Shown here in pieces: positions 53,801-63,470 of a DNA stretch of 64,000 nucleotides (the first letter of the stretch is position 1; every line of letters begins with the position of its first letter). The DNA lies in contig OZ034971.1 of the NCBI GenBank assembly GCA_964030785.1, forward strand, positions 16,251,400 to 16,315,399, written 5' to 3'. Origin of the DNA: Siderastrea siderea. Lineage: Eukaryota; Cnidaria; Anthozoa; Scleractinia; Rhizangiidae. The notes beneath the pieces are model-generated. The model was given only the letters and a program-made list of their open reading frames with translations. It made no database searches and was not told where the DNA came from. Position numbers and translations under genes: made by a program.

Positions 53801-56800
53801 ACGTTAACGGGTAAAACGTTCCAGGACCACCCTCGGTTTGGAAGAGACGATAGGTCGATCCATGGAGGAGTATGATTCGCAATGGCTGTATTGGAGCAGC
53901 CTTTGGCCAGCTGAGTTTTCTCTTTTCTGGTTTGTTTTCTGGTCGACCCAGCGATGAAGTCGCTACAACTGATATGAACGGGTAAAACGTTTCTCGACCA
54001 GCCTCGGTTGGGAGGAGATGATAGGTCGATCCGTAAAGGAACCTGAATCACAATGGCTCCATGCGAACAAAGCAATCTTGGTCACTGTAAACTTTGTTAG
54101 ATAAAGCACTGCATGATGATTCCAGGATCCAGTTGGGTGCTGCTTCAGCTTTCTCTTGGAGAGGCATAATGGTTAGCCGCTGAGTTTTCTTGCAGAGTTT
54201 GATGTTCCACTAGAAAGGAATGGTTGATCCAGCGATGTAGCCAAGCTACTGACATCAATGGGTATAACATTCCATGACCACCCTCAGTTGGGAATAGATG
54301 ATAGGTTGATCCGTGGAGGAAGATGATTCGCAGTGACTATATTGGAGCAACTCTTGACCAGCTAGGTTTTCTCTTTTCTGGTTATTGTTAAAGTCTGGAT
54401 CAAGCACAGTGCTTTGGAGCAAAGTCAGCAGCTGTACCTGACGTCCTTTTTAATCGATGACGAGAACTTTAGCGATGACCATCTCACAGCGGCGTTTTTA
54501 TTCCTGCGCAGAAAAACAGGCATGTTCTTTAATGCCCAGACCAGTTGTATCACTTTCCAACTCAACAATGATGTACTTTGCTTGGAGGCTAGCTTGTGCT
54601 TCTTCAATCGCCGCTCGTTCAGGCCAAAGTTCCCCTGCGATTACATTACCAAAACATGGAGAATATCTCACATTCTAAAACCGGTCATTTGGCTTGTCCT
54701 TGTTCTGAATAACTGCTGTCCAGTAATAACAAATATTTGACGCGTTTGTTCTAGACCGATAACAGACAAACTTTTTTATGCGTCAGCAGGATAGCAGAGA
54801 AAGAGAAATCTTGGTCACTGCAAACTTTTTTAGGTAAAGCACTGCACGTGGAGTTGCAGATCCGGTTGGGTGCTCCTTCAGCTTTCTCTTGGAGAGACAT
54901 AATGGTAAGCCGCTGAGTTGTTTTGGAGAGTTCGATGTTCTACTAGAAGGACGTGGTCGATCCAGCAATGTAGACACGGCTACAGACATTAACGGGTAAA
55001 AACATTGCAGGACGAGCCTTGGTTGGGAAGAGATGATAGGTCGATCAGTGAAAGAACCTCGTTGGCAATGGCTCTATTCGAGCGACACTTGGCCAGCTGA
55101 GTTTTCTCTCTTCTGTCTTGTTAAAGTCTAGACCGAGCACAGTGCTTAAGAGCAAAGCGAGCAGCTGTACCTCACATCTGTTTTTATCGATGACGCAAAC
55201 CTCATGGATGACCATCTAACGGCAGCCTTACTTTAATGCCCGGACCAATTCTATCATTTTGCACCACACGGACGATGATGATAAGTCGAACTGGGGAGGA
55301 ACCGGATTCACAATGGCTCCATGCGGGGAACACTTGGGCAGCTTAGTTTTCTCTTTTCTGGTTTGTTCCAGTCAATACCAAGCACAGTGCTTTAGGAGCA
55401 AAGCCAGCAGCTGTACCTGACGTCCTTTTTAATGGACGACGCGAACCTTATCGATGACCGTCTCACTGCGGCCTTTTGGTTCCTGAGAAGAAAAACAGCG
55501 ATGTATCTTAATGCTCGGCTGTTGTATCACTTTGCAGCTCAAAAACGGTGTCCTTAGTTTAGAGGCTACCTTCTGCTTCAATCGCCGCTCGTTCAGCAGT
55601 TCGTGTCATGCTGCAGTGTACCTCAGGTTACATTTCCAAAACGTGAAGAATATCTCACAGACACCGAAAGCATTACAAAACCGGCATTTGCCTCGTCAGC
55701 AGGATAGCAGAGAAACAACATTCGTAGCCAATGCGCCCTTTGTTAGGTAATGCACTGCACAACGATTCCCAGACCCAGTTGGATGCTGCGTCCACTTTTC
55801 CTTGGAGAAACCTAAGAATTAGCCGCTGGGTTTTCTTGGAGAGTCCGATGTTCGAATAGAAGGACATGGTCGATCCGGCGATGAAGCCACGGCAACTGAC
55901 ATTAACTGATAAGACGCTGCAGGACCAGCCTCGTTTGGAAAGATATGAGAAGGCAACTGATTCACAATGGCTACATGCGGGAAAGACTTGGCCAGATAAG
56001 TTTTCTCTCTTCTCCCTCTTTCTAGTATAGACGTGAACAGTGCTTAGTAGCAAAGTCAGCAGCTGTAATTGACCTCACTTCTTCATCGATGACGCGAACC
56101 TCACCGGTGACATTCTGATGGCGGCCTTTAGGTTCCTTTGCGCAAATCCAGCTATGTACTTTAACGCCCAGACCACTTCTATCACTTTGCACCGCACCGA
56201 CGTTGTCCTATGTTGGAAGGTTAGCTTCTCCTTCTATTGCCACCCGTTTATCAGTTCATGTCAGCCTGGATTTCACCTTAGGTTACATTTCTAAAACATG
56301 CAGAATATCTCACGGACATTGAAACCATTATAAAAAGGGTTATTCGACTTGTCTTAGGAAACGTTTCTAAAAACTGTTTCCCGGTAACAAATTATATTTG
56401 ACGCGTATGTTATTAATTGGTAATGTACAAACTTTGTTATGCGTCAGCAGGATAGCAGAGAAACAGCATTCGTGGTCCATGCGCAGTTTTTCTTCGTAAT
56501 GCACTGCATAACGATTCCCAGACTCAATTCGGCCTACGTCGACTTTTCCTTGGTTAAACATAATGGCTAGCCGCTGTTTTTCTTGGAGAGTCCGATGTCC
56601 GACGAGAAGGTCATGGTCGATACAGCGATGAAGTCAATACAACTGACATTAACGGGTAAAACGTTTCTGGACCAGCCTCGGTTGGGAGCAGATGATAGGT
56701 CGATCTGTAAAGGAACCTGAATCACAATGGCTTAATGCGAGCAAGACATGGCCAGCTGAGTTTTCTCTTTTCTGGTTTGTTCCAGTCTAGACCAAGCACA

Positions 56801-57930
56801 GTGCTTAGGAGCAAAGTCAGCAGCTGTACCGGACGTCCTTTTTAATCGATGACGCGAACCTTATCGATGACCATCTCACGGCGGCCTTTTGGTTCGTGCG
56901 CAGAAAAACAGTGATGCACCTTAATGCCCGGCAGTTGTATCACTTTGCATCTCGAAAACGGTGCCCTTTGTTTAGAGGCTGCTTTCTACTTCAATCGCCG
57001 CTCGTTCAGCAGTTCGTGTCATGCCGTAGTTTAGCTAAGGTTACATTTCCAAAACAGTTAGAATATCTCACAGACACCAGAAGGATTATGAAACCGGTTA
57101 TTTGACTTGTCCTTGCAATCTTTTGAATAAGTGCTGTCTAGTAATAAAGAATAGTTGTCGCGTTTGTGATTGGCCGATAATGGAGGAACTTTGTTTTGCA
57201 TCAGCAGGATAGAAGAGAATCAGCTCTCTTGCTTTCTTTCTCTTGGAGAAACATAATGGTTAGCCGCTAAGTTTTTTGGGGGGAGAGTTCGATGCTCCAC
57301 CAGTACGATATGGTAAAATGCTGCAGGACCAGCTTTGTAAGAAAGGATTTAATAGGTCGATCGTATAAAGAACCCGATTCGCGATGGCTGCATATGAGCA
57401 AGCCTTGGCCAGGTGTGTTCTCTATTCTGCCCCTTTCCAGCATAGACCAAGCACAGTGCTTAGTAGAAAAGTCAGCGGCTGTAGCTGACATCCTTTTTTT
57501 ATTGATAACGCGAACCTCATCGATGACCATCTCAGGGCGGCCTTTTGGATCCTTCGCGGAAAAGCAGCGACGTCCTTTAATGCCCGGACCAATTCTATAT
57601 ACTTTGAACCAAACGGATGATGTCCTTTGTTTGAAAGCTACCTTCTGCTTCCAACTTTGTTACGCATTAGAAGGATAGCCGAGAAATGGCAATCTTAGTC
57701 ACAGTAAACTTTGTTAGATAGAGCACTGCATGATGATATTCGCAGATCCAGTTGGGTGCTGCTTCAGCTTCCTCGTGGAGAGACATAACGGTAAGCTGCT
57801 AAGTTTTCTCGGAGAGTTGGATGTTCCACTAGTTGAACATGGTCGATCCACAGTAACTGAGTTTAACAGGTAAAATGCTGGCGGAGCAGCCCTGTACGGG
57901 AGGATTTAATTTGGCTGGATCTTATAAAGA
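47884..57930. repeat. Complex satellite array, block 2
   Basis: The same monomer family as block 1, about 14 copies. The AAGCAC-N-GTGCTT landmark, mostly intact, recurs near 48517, 49222, 49790, 50355, 50935, 51674, 52565, 53155, 54410, 55133, 55378, 56034, 56793 and 57447. Monomer variants again follow a semi-regular order. Some monomers are truncated or fused, and one is inverted (53585-53775). No conserved coding frame. Confidence 0.85.
53585..53775 (-). repeat. Inverted monomer piece within the array
   Basis: The words here (GGATAACAGCTACAACTGCT, CTTAGTCTATGCTGGAAAG, GAGCCATTACGAATCGGGTT) are reverse complements of the standard monomer variant, while both neighbours are in the standard orientation. 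It marks an inversion or fold-back repair event. Confidence 0.75.
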
Positions 57931-59206
57931 ACCCGATTCGTAAAAGCGATGGGGGTGGGGAGGGGATAGAATTTCAGTTTAACTGGAGGTGTGGTGGCCA
58001 CAATGGTCCTGAATTGGGAGTTCAGATCGACATTCTGGTTCCCAGCCGCTTCCATACTGTCATCCTAAAATCTAATGCATAGGAACTGGGTACAAGTTTG
58101 CGGGTTTAATTTGAGCTAACTGCTGTATGTGACTGGACACGAAGATACATTCAGCCCCCCCCCTCCCACCCACCTCTCTTCATTGTGACATTGCTCTCTA
58201 GAGAGGATGCATAGTATTGTTGTGGACCTGTTGTCCAAGACAGTGGTGTTTCTGTTTATTTTGGTTGGGTGAGAATAGTTTAATTAGAAATACAGTTCAA
58301 ATTCCAACTTGGAACTTAACGCATGTTATCTCCAACATTAACCTGGCCGTTTCCTTTAAATGCTGTTGTACAGTTTTTGTTTTATTTACTGGGTATTGAC
58401 AAGTGTCGATACATGTAGCTAAAACAATTCTTAATTTCCTTTGAATGGTTGAGATAGCAGGAGTCTATTACTGCTGAAGAGTGATGCAGCCCAGAAAATA
58501 CCATGTTGGTACAGCTGGATTAAGAAAATTATTCGTTTTTACCCAAAAATTGAGATGAGACTAAAAAGGGTAAGGATTTCATGAGCTGAAGTATATGAAA
58601 GGGTAGGGAAATCTGTCATTTAGGTAATTTAAAAGGACCTTTAATTAAAATATTTTGAGTTAATAATAACTTCTGGTTAGCATCTGTTCTCTCAGTTCTC
58701 TGCAGTTCATTAACTGCATTCCAAGGGTTTAGGAAAGGGATGCAGTGTTTTTGATTAGGTATGTGAAAGGGGTACCATTTTTCAATGAAGGGTATACAAA
58801 AGGGGTACTTTTTCAGTCAAAAATGGTATATAAAAGGGTAAGGGGTTGGACCTCGGGATGGAGCCTCCCCGTATAAAACTTTGTTGAGTACCCCCCTTCG
58901 GGATTCTTTCCCCCCAACACACAAAAAAATTCGATTAGATAATTGTCACAAAATGATACATGTACTTTAACCCTTGAAGCCCCAGTGACCAGCATCTCCC
59001 TACAATAACAATGCTTTAATCAGGTTATCAGAATTAAGGAATTGATCACCAAACATGAATAGTGTAGATGTCAGTAGGAAGAAGTTCTCTGCACAAGTAC
59101 TACAAAAACTGTATGAAGACCAGTAAGGAGAATTTGTAGGTTTACGCTGGGGCTTAAAGGGTCAATTGGTATGGAAAGCACGAGTAGCTAACAAAGGGAA
59201 AGGGTG

Positions 59207-59314
59207 AATGTAGATTATAGCACATGAAACCTTCAGAAGTAAGTAAACTTTCACATAGACAATGTAGATTATAGCACATGAAACCTTCAGAAGTAAGTAA
59301 ACTTTCACATAGAC
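59207..59314 (+). repeat. Exact 54-bp tandem duplication
   Basis: Two identical copies of a 54-bp unit beginning AATGTAGATTATAGCACATG. Perfect identity shows a recent event or an assembly artefact. Confidence 0.9.
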
Positions 59315-59902
59315 AACTCATGTTGAAGCTGATCAGGATCTCAATTCCCATGACCTTGGTGCTTGATTGTGCATTGCAAGGAGAGCTGTGATGCTGGTCA
59401 CTATACGTAGCATAAAATTATTATCAATAACTAATGTTAAGCAATAATTTTTGTTTCACATCAAATACGTACATGAATGTACCTATCCCCGCTACACATT
59501 AAGCAGTAATTGCTAGGAGCAGAGCAATACTTGTAAGTGCATTTCTATCCAAATTGTGAATAGAAATTGTCCTTTCGTATCCATCTGAATATTTTTTTAA
59601 ACTATTAACAGGGTCAAGAACTGAAACGGGAAACATAAACTCTTATAAATTCTTACGGATCCGATATGAATTATTTCTTTCCAATATTTTTTGGGAACGT
59701 CCTAAACTTAAAATTTAAATTCTTTTTACTGCTCATACACAAATACGCACTGTTTGGGGAACTGAAACCTATTTTATGAAATAATTTAATTTCTCTTGTG
59801 TAATCTGTGGTTTTAATCATACTTGGAAAAATAATTAGATGTTGATAATTACTGGTACATCAAGACTAAAGATATTTACCATCCGTTGGAAAGGTATTCT
59901 AC

Positions 59903-60106
59903 TCATTCTAACAAAAGCATTTTGATGATCGTGTATTTCTTGTCGTCTCTCGTTGCTTCTAACAAATCAGTCTGTCGAAGCAATTCTTGTCGGTGTCGCC
60001 GAGCCTGATCGGTTTCAGCACACATTTTCTCAAAGAGTTTGTAGCCGCTGAGTTCATAATTTTTATTATTCAGTCCGTGTGATTCGAAGACCTTGTATCG
60101 ATTCTC
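59903..60106 (-). CDS. Exon-like coding fragment (C-terminal)
   Basis: The minus strand holds a 67-codon open frame with clear protein character: ENRYKVFESHGLNNKNYELS, YKLFEKMCAETDQARRHRQE and TRDDKKYTIIKMLLLE, then TGA. It lacks an ATG and an in-frame stop lies shortly upstream, so it reads like a terminal exon or part of a transposed gene fragment. From memory, similar text recurs in coral genomes. Function unknown. Confidence 0.4.
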   Translation of the reverse strand, partial: ENRYKVFESHGLNNKNYELSGYKLFEKMCAETDQARRHRQELLRQTDLLEATRDDKKYTIIKMLLLE

Positions 60107-60235
60107 CCGTTGTTAGGAAATCTCGTTTTGTAGTAGGGCTGTGCTATTAAGCTAAATTTAAACTACGTTGCCTAAGATTTCTCTCCTGTGATATCTGTGT
60201 CCCGATCAGGCTTTAGTCTTTACCAGGCTATTACC

Positions 60236-60507
60236 GGTAAACGATGTTCTCTACCCGTGCTTTCTTGTCGTTGACATCTTTCGCCTTCGTCGTTTGCGCT
60301 GAATTTCAAGTCGGCGTTCATGCTGAGTTTCAGTGGTAAATCTCCCCCGCAATGGATTTCCAGCCACTTGCTAAATCCGGCGTTGCTGCCTTTCCTCGTG
60401 CCCTCATTTGCATCTGAACTTTGTCCAGATATTATAAACTTGTTCACAGACGATGAACAAAACACAACACTCAAATGTACGTAGCGAAGAAACTTGAGAG
60501 AGCCCAA
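60236..60507 (-). CDS. Exon-like coding fragment (N-terminal side)
   Basis: A frame with KGSNAGFSKWLEIHCGGDLP and NADLKFSANDEGERCQRQES ends near CCGGTAATAG, which could be a splice donor. It lies 130 bp upstream of the exon-like stretch at 59903-60106 on the same strand, so the two may belong together. The start is uncertain. Confidence 0.3.
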
Positions 60508-60683
60508 CTGTCAGCGGTCGCGATTTGGTTTTGTTGCTAGGTAACTGTGCGGACACCATCGCGATATATATAGGCAGATCGAGATTCGACCGCCCTAAGC
60601 GATCCTCGCGCGATCCCACACGACAAATTTATAAACCTCGCTACGCTCAAAGGGCCTTCGGCCCTCCTCCCTTCGCGAGGAAA

Positions 60684-60900
60684 GAACATGGTCGATCGCG
60701 CGAGGTAGCCACGGCTAATGACATTAACGGGTAAAACATTCCAGGAACACCCTCAGTTGGGAAGAGACGATAGGTCGATCCATGGAGGAGTATGATTCGC
60801 AATGGCTCTATTGGAGCAACCCTTGGCCAGCTGAGTTTTCTCTTTTCTGGTTATTGTTAAAGTCTAGGTCAAGCACAGTGCTTAGGAGCAAAGCAAGCAG
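60684..60900. repeat. Satellite fragment, left flank of second element
   Basis: About 215 bp nearly identical to part of block 1 (about 21925-22130), with GTTATTGTTAAAGTCTAGG and AAGCACAGTGCTT. It stops at GCAAAGCAAGCAG, the position where the first provirus is inserted in block 1. Confidence 0.9.
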
Positions 60901-61056
60901 TAGTAGGTAGTGGAGTAAATGAATACCACCTCATTCTTACACAGGTATTTTGCAAATTTATACCACCCAGCATTAAAAAAAAAAGAAAATTAAAAAACGA
61001 AGCTGACCGGACACACACACAAAAAAATATAATTATATATATTTTGTGAGTCAAAA

Positions 61057-61449
61057 ATGAGAATGATGTCAACTGGATTCAACAACTGTCAGGTTATCGA
61101 AGCAATTCAAAACCTACCGCCTGAGGTACGTGAGATAATTTACAAACATTACCTCGCCATAAAACTGAGAGAGCGAGCGGTTTTGGGTTGGGGCTTGGTT
61201 CACGATGAGCTTTTAATACAACCTTTCTGTCTTGAAAGGGAGCGGCTTGTGTTTATAATGTTGTGTATAGCCTATAGACACTGTTGTCGGGGAGGACATT
61301 GTTGCCCTTGTTATGAACAAGAAGGATTCTTTCATGAACCAACCATCGCCTACCACCCACTTTGGGATATTACCCTATTCAAGCTATGCACTGATGTATG
61401 GGGAGTGGAAGAAGAAGGTCTTGACAACATGTTTTCCCTGTTGTGTTAA
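61057..61449 (+). CDS. Cys-rich Polinton-associated protein (about 130 aa)
   Basis: The frame starts at ATG 61057 or at the second/third Met (STGFNNCQVIEAIQNLPPE). It has a conserved-looking head (LPPEVREIIYKHYLAIKLRE, then GWGLVHDEL) and a Cys cluster (HCCRGGHCCPC) that may bind metal, and ends in LCTDVWGVEEEGLDNMF. An AT-rich TATA region (TATAATTATATATA) lies about 20-30 bp upstream. I remember similar proteins beside cnidarian Polinton termini, but no function is known. Confidence 0.55.
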   Translation: MRMMSTGFNNCQVIEAIQNLPPEVREIIYKHYLAIKLRERAVLGWGLVHDELLIQPFCLERERLVFIMLCIAYRHCCRGGHCCPCYEQEGFFHEPTIAYHPLWDITLFKLCTDVWGVEEEGLDNMFSLLC

Positions 61450-61506
61450 CAGGCGGCGCGTGACTTCGCGGTCTAGTGAAGTTGTAATTAATACACACAG
61501 ACATGA

Positions 61507-61917
61507 TTACATTAATTCATAATCAAAATATTCATTACCGTCAGCAGACGTTTTGAGACCTATTTTATAAACAAATTGATAAGAATCATCTTCTAAATCT
61601 TCAGCAAGGCGTTTAGGGGCCCATACAAGAAATTCATCCCCATTTTTTGTTTTTAAAGTTAAAATAGCTGAATTCCCAAATTTGCTTTTCCGGTGTGAAA
61701 CATTTTTAATTTTGTATATATCGTCTGAAATATCTCTCCATTTTGAAATTTCTCTTCTTTTAAAACTTTCCTTAGTTGGCCATTCTTCTGAGATCTCTTG
61801 TTGATCTAAATATACATCCTCTATTAGCCAGTCTTGTGAGTTTTCTTGTTGATTTATAAATACATCCTCTGTTGGCAAGTCTTGTGAGATCGTTTGTTGA
61901 TCTGTACAGACATCCAT
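61507..61917 (-). CDS. OB-fold-like protein with repeated N-terminal motif (136 aa)
   Basis: ATG 61917. The N-terminus has three imperfect repeats of a DQQ-IS-LPTEDV type (TEDVFINQQENSQDW, IEDVYLDQQEISEEW). The C-terminal 75 residues (IYKIKNVSHRKSKFGNSAIL, FLVWAPKRLAEDL, FVYKIGLKTSADG) match a pattern that I associate with small single-stranded-DNA-binding OB folds in transposable elements. A replication accessory role is inferred. It converges on the Cys-rich gene at 61057-61449. Confidence 0.5.
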   Translation of the reverse strand: MDVCTDQQTISQDLPTEDVFINQQENSQDWLIEDVYLDQQEISEEWPTKESFKRREISKWRDISDDIYKIKNVSHRKSKFGNSAILTLKTKNGDEFLVWAPKRLAEDLEDDSYQFVYKIGLKTSADGNEYFDYELM

Positions 61918-62000
61918 GTTAAGATATATTAAATATACATTTGTTTAATAGAGTGTACACATAACGAAAGGTGCTGATTTTTGTTTAACTTTTTTTTTCT

Positions 62001-62058
62001 CGCACCCTTCGGATTTTCCGACACCTTTCGGAATTTCCGGTACCTTTTGGAATTTTCG
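62001..62058. promoter_or_regulatory. Triple 19-20-bp repeat in divergent promoter region
   Basis: Three tandem relatives: CACCCTTCGGATTTTCCGA, CACCTTTCGGAATTTCCGGT and ACCTTTTGGAATTTTCGCT. They lie between two divergent genes (starts 61917 and 62218) and look like repeated protein binding sites. The region from 61918 to 62217 holds no frame. Confidence 0.5.
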
Positions 62059-62171
62059 CTACTAAAAAAACTCATTAATGTCATCTTCTATTTATTCACT
62101 CTGCCCCTAAATATGATGTCACCTTCTATTTCTTAACTCTGCTCTCCTTCCCAGACTCACGCGCGTAAAGG

Positions 62172-62177
62172 TATAAA
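62172..62177 (+). promoter_or_regulatory. TATA box before 62218 gene
   Basis: TATAAA in AGGTATAAATTTACCC, 40 bp before ATG 62218. Confidence 0.55.
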
Positions 62178-62217
62178 TTTACCCAAGTCGCATTGAACTT
62201 GCATATGTAGAACAAAA

Positions 62218-62493
62218 ATGGAACAAAACCAAAACAGAAGACATGTTTTCCAATTCTTTGAGACTCTTGCCCCCAGAAGAAACCTATCACAAGTTCGTAT
62301 TAGGCTGGCGAGAAAAATCTCTGAGCGTTCGAAACTGGTCAAGCAGAGAAAGAACATTAAGAGGAGGCTGCGATTATTAGCCAAGTCTCTTGAGACCAAA
62401 GAAGCTGAGATCATCCTTGTTGAGGAAGAGATCCAGCAGCTTGAAAGAAATGTCCAGGATGGTACCGATCAATCCAGTAGCGAGGAGGATTGA
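62218..62493 (+). CDS. Coiled-coil protein (91 aa)
   Basis: ATG 62218 (EQNQNRRHVFQFFETLAPRR) starts a basic, strongly helical protein with a heptad-rich middle (KQRKNIKRRLRLLAKSLETK) and an acidic Ser/Glu tail (SSSEED). The stop lies within a tandem repeat. It is possibly a dimeric regulator or a structural protein. No family recognised. Confidence 0.55.
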   Translation: MEQNQNRRHVFQFFETLAPRRNLSQVRIRLARKISERSKLVKQRKNIKRRLRLLAKSLETKEAEIILVEEEIQQLERNVQDGTDQSSSEED

Positions 62494-62573
62494 GCTGAAT
62501 TTGCTGATCCAGTAACGAGGAGGATTGAGTTGAATTGCTGATCCAGTAGCGAGGAGGATTGAGTTGAATTGCT
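62467..62573 (+). repeat. 34-39-bp tandem repeat over the stop codon
   Basis: Three copies of a unit with CCAGTAGCGAGGAGGATTGA. The first copy encodes the C-terminus and stop of the coiled-coil protein; the next two follow as untranslated copies, 34 bp each. Confidence 0.9.
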
Positions 62574-62731
62574 GATCGTCTTTCAATAAAATTTTTTTCA
62601 ATCTTACTGTGTGTTATGGTTGATTATAGAGCGCGTTGCCGTGCGTAACCATTTTTATCTTATGACGTCAATGCTTTGAAATTGAAACAATACCCTACTT
62701 GATCTTACATGTCACATACATAAAAATTGAA

Positions 62732-62899
62732 TTATGGAACTACATCTTGGCCAGAAATGGGGTAGCCAAATTCGTCACGAGTTGGTAACAGTATTTTTGA
62801 AACACACTCACGAGTAATGAATCTTATTTGCTTAATTTCTGGCGGTGAAAGAAGTTCAAAAACAACCAAATAACAAATAGCTTGCAAAGTTGCAATCAT
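62732..62899 (-). CDS. Short protein (55 aa), unknown
   Basis: ATG 62899 opens IATLQAICYLVVFELLSPPE, then IKQIRFITRECVSKILLPTR and DEFGYPISGQDVVP to TAA 62732. The coherent amino acid mix, ATG start and placement right behind the membrane-protein gene in the same orientation support a real small gene. Function unknown. Confidence 0.5.
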   Translation of the reverse strand: MIATLQAICYLVVFELLSPPEIKQIRFITRECVSKILLPTRDEFGYPISGQDVVP

Positions 62900-62929
62900 T
62901 TTGTAAGCGTATATAATTACTTTGAAAAT

Positions 62930-63419
62930 CTACAACGGAGCGAATGGTTTTTCATACTTTTTAGAAATAGATGGCGAAATCTCCATACAATGATCAGTGA
63001 CGAAATTATCTATCATTTTCAATCTATCAAGAAAGACCTTTTCGTCGAAAGCTTCACTTCTGAGGTAAAAACGAATTTCATCAAGGATTTTTTTGGTATT
63101 CGATGTGGGCAAAATTTGCTTGTTCTGTTTTCTTATCATATTTCTTAAGGCTTGCCACTGCTTTTAAAATAAGACCGACCCCAGTTAAAGTCGCAATGAC
63201 AACAGGGTTCAACGTAATTCCTCCGGCTACTGCGGCACTAATAATTAATTTGACAGCCGAAGGATTACAAACAAAATTTTTTCTTCGAAAACTGCGGTAC
63301 AGCTTTTCATATCCAAAATGTTTCTTGTGGTAATACGCATATAAATTTTTTAGAATTTCAATTTTTTCTTTAGAAAGTGTTTGATCTATATGATTGAATT
63401 CGAAAATATCCCGCATCAT
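62930..63419 (-). pseudogene. Polinton membrane protein homologue (one frameshift)
   Basis: ATG 63419. The protein has LKNLYAYYHKKHFGYEKLYR, then a hydrophobic pair of helices (KLIISAAVAGGITLNPVVIA, TLTGVGLILKAV), FAHIEYQK, and after a frame change near 63090 KILDEIRFYLRSEAFDEKVF and LDRLKMIDNFVTDHC. It parallels 31906-32373 in length, order of motifs and membrane segments. The frame change may be decay or a sequence error. Confidence 0.6.
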
Positions 63420-63470
63420 GTTATATATATGAAAAAAAAATATTCATGGTATTACACATTCAATTAGTAG

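Larger units (their letters stand above)
57931..60683. other. Single-copy-like insert between satellite pieces
   Basis: The satellite stops in mid-monomer and resumes about 2.75 kb later in a similar part of the monomer. The insert has no terminal inverted repeats that I can see. It contains a repeat-like segment near 58760-58900 (GGTATATAAAAGGGTAAGGG, common-looking in corals), a 54-bp duplication and two exon-like stretches on the minus strand. Nothing else recognised. Confidence 0.5.

Noticed and set aside
57931..60683. Third transposon between satellite pieces
   Set aside because: I looked for inverted termini and target duplications at both borders and found neither; the satellite breaks are at different monomer positions.
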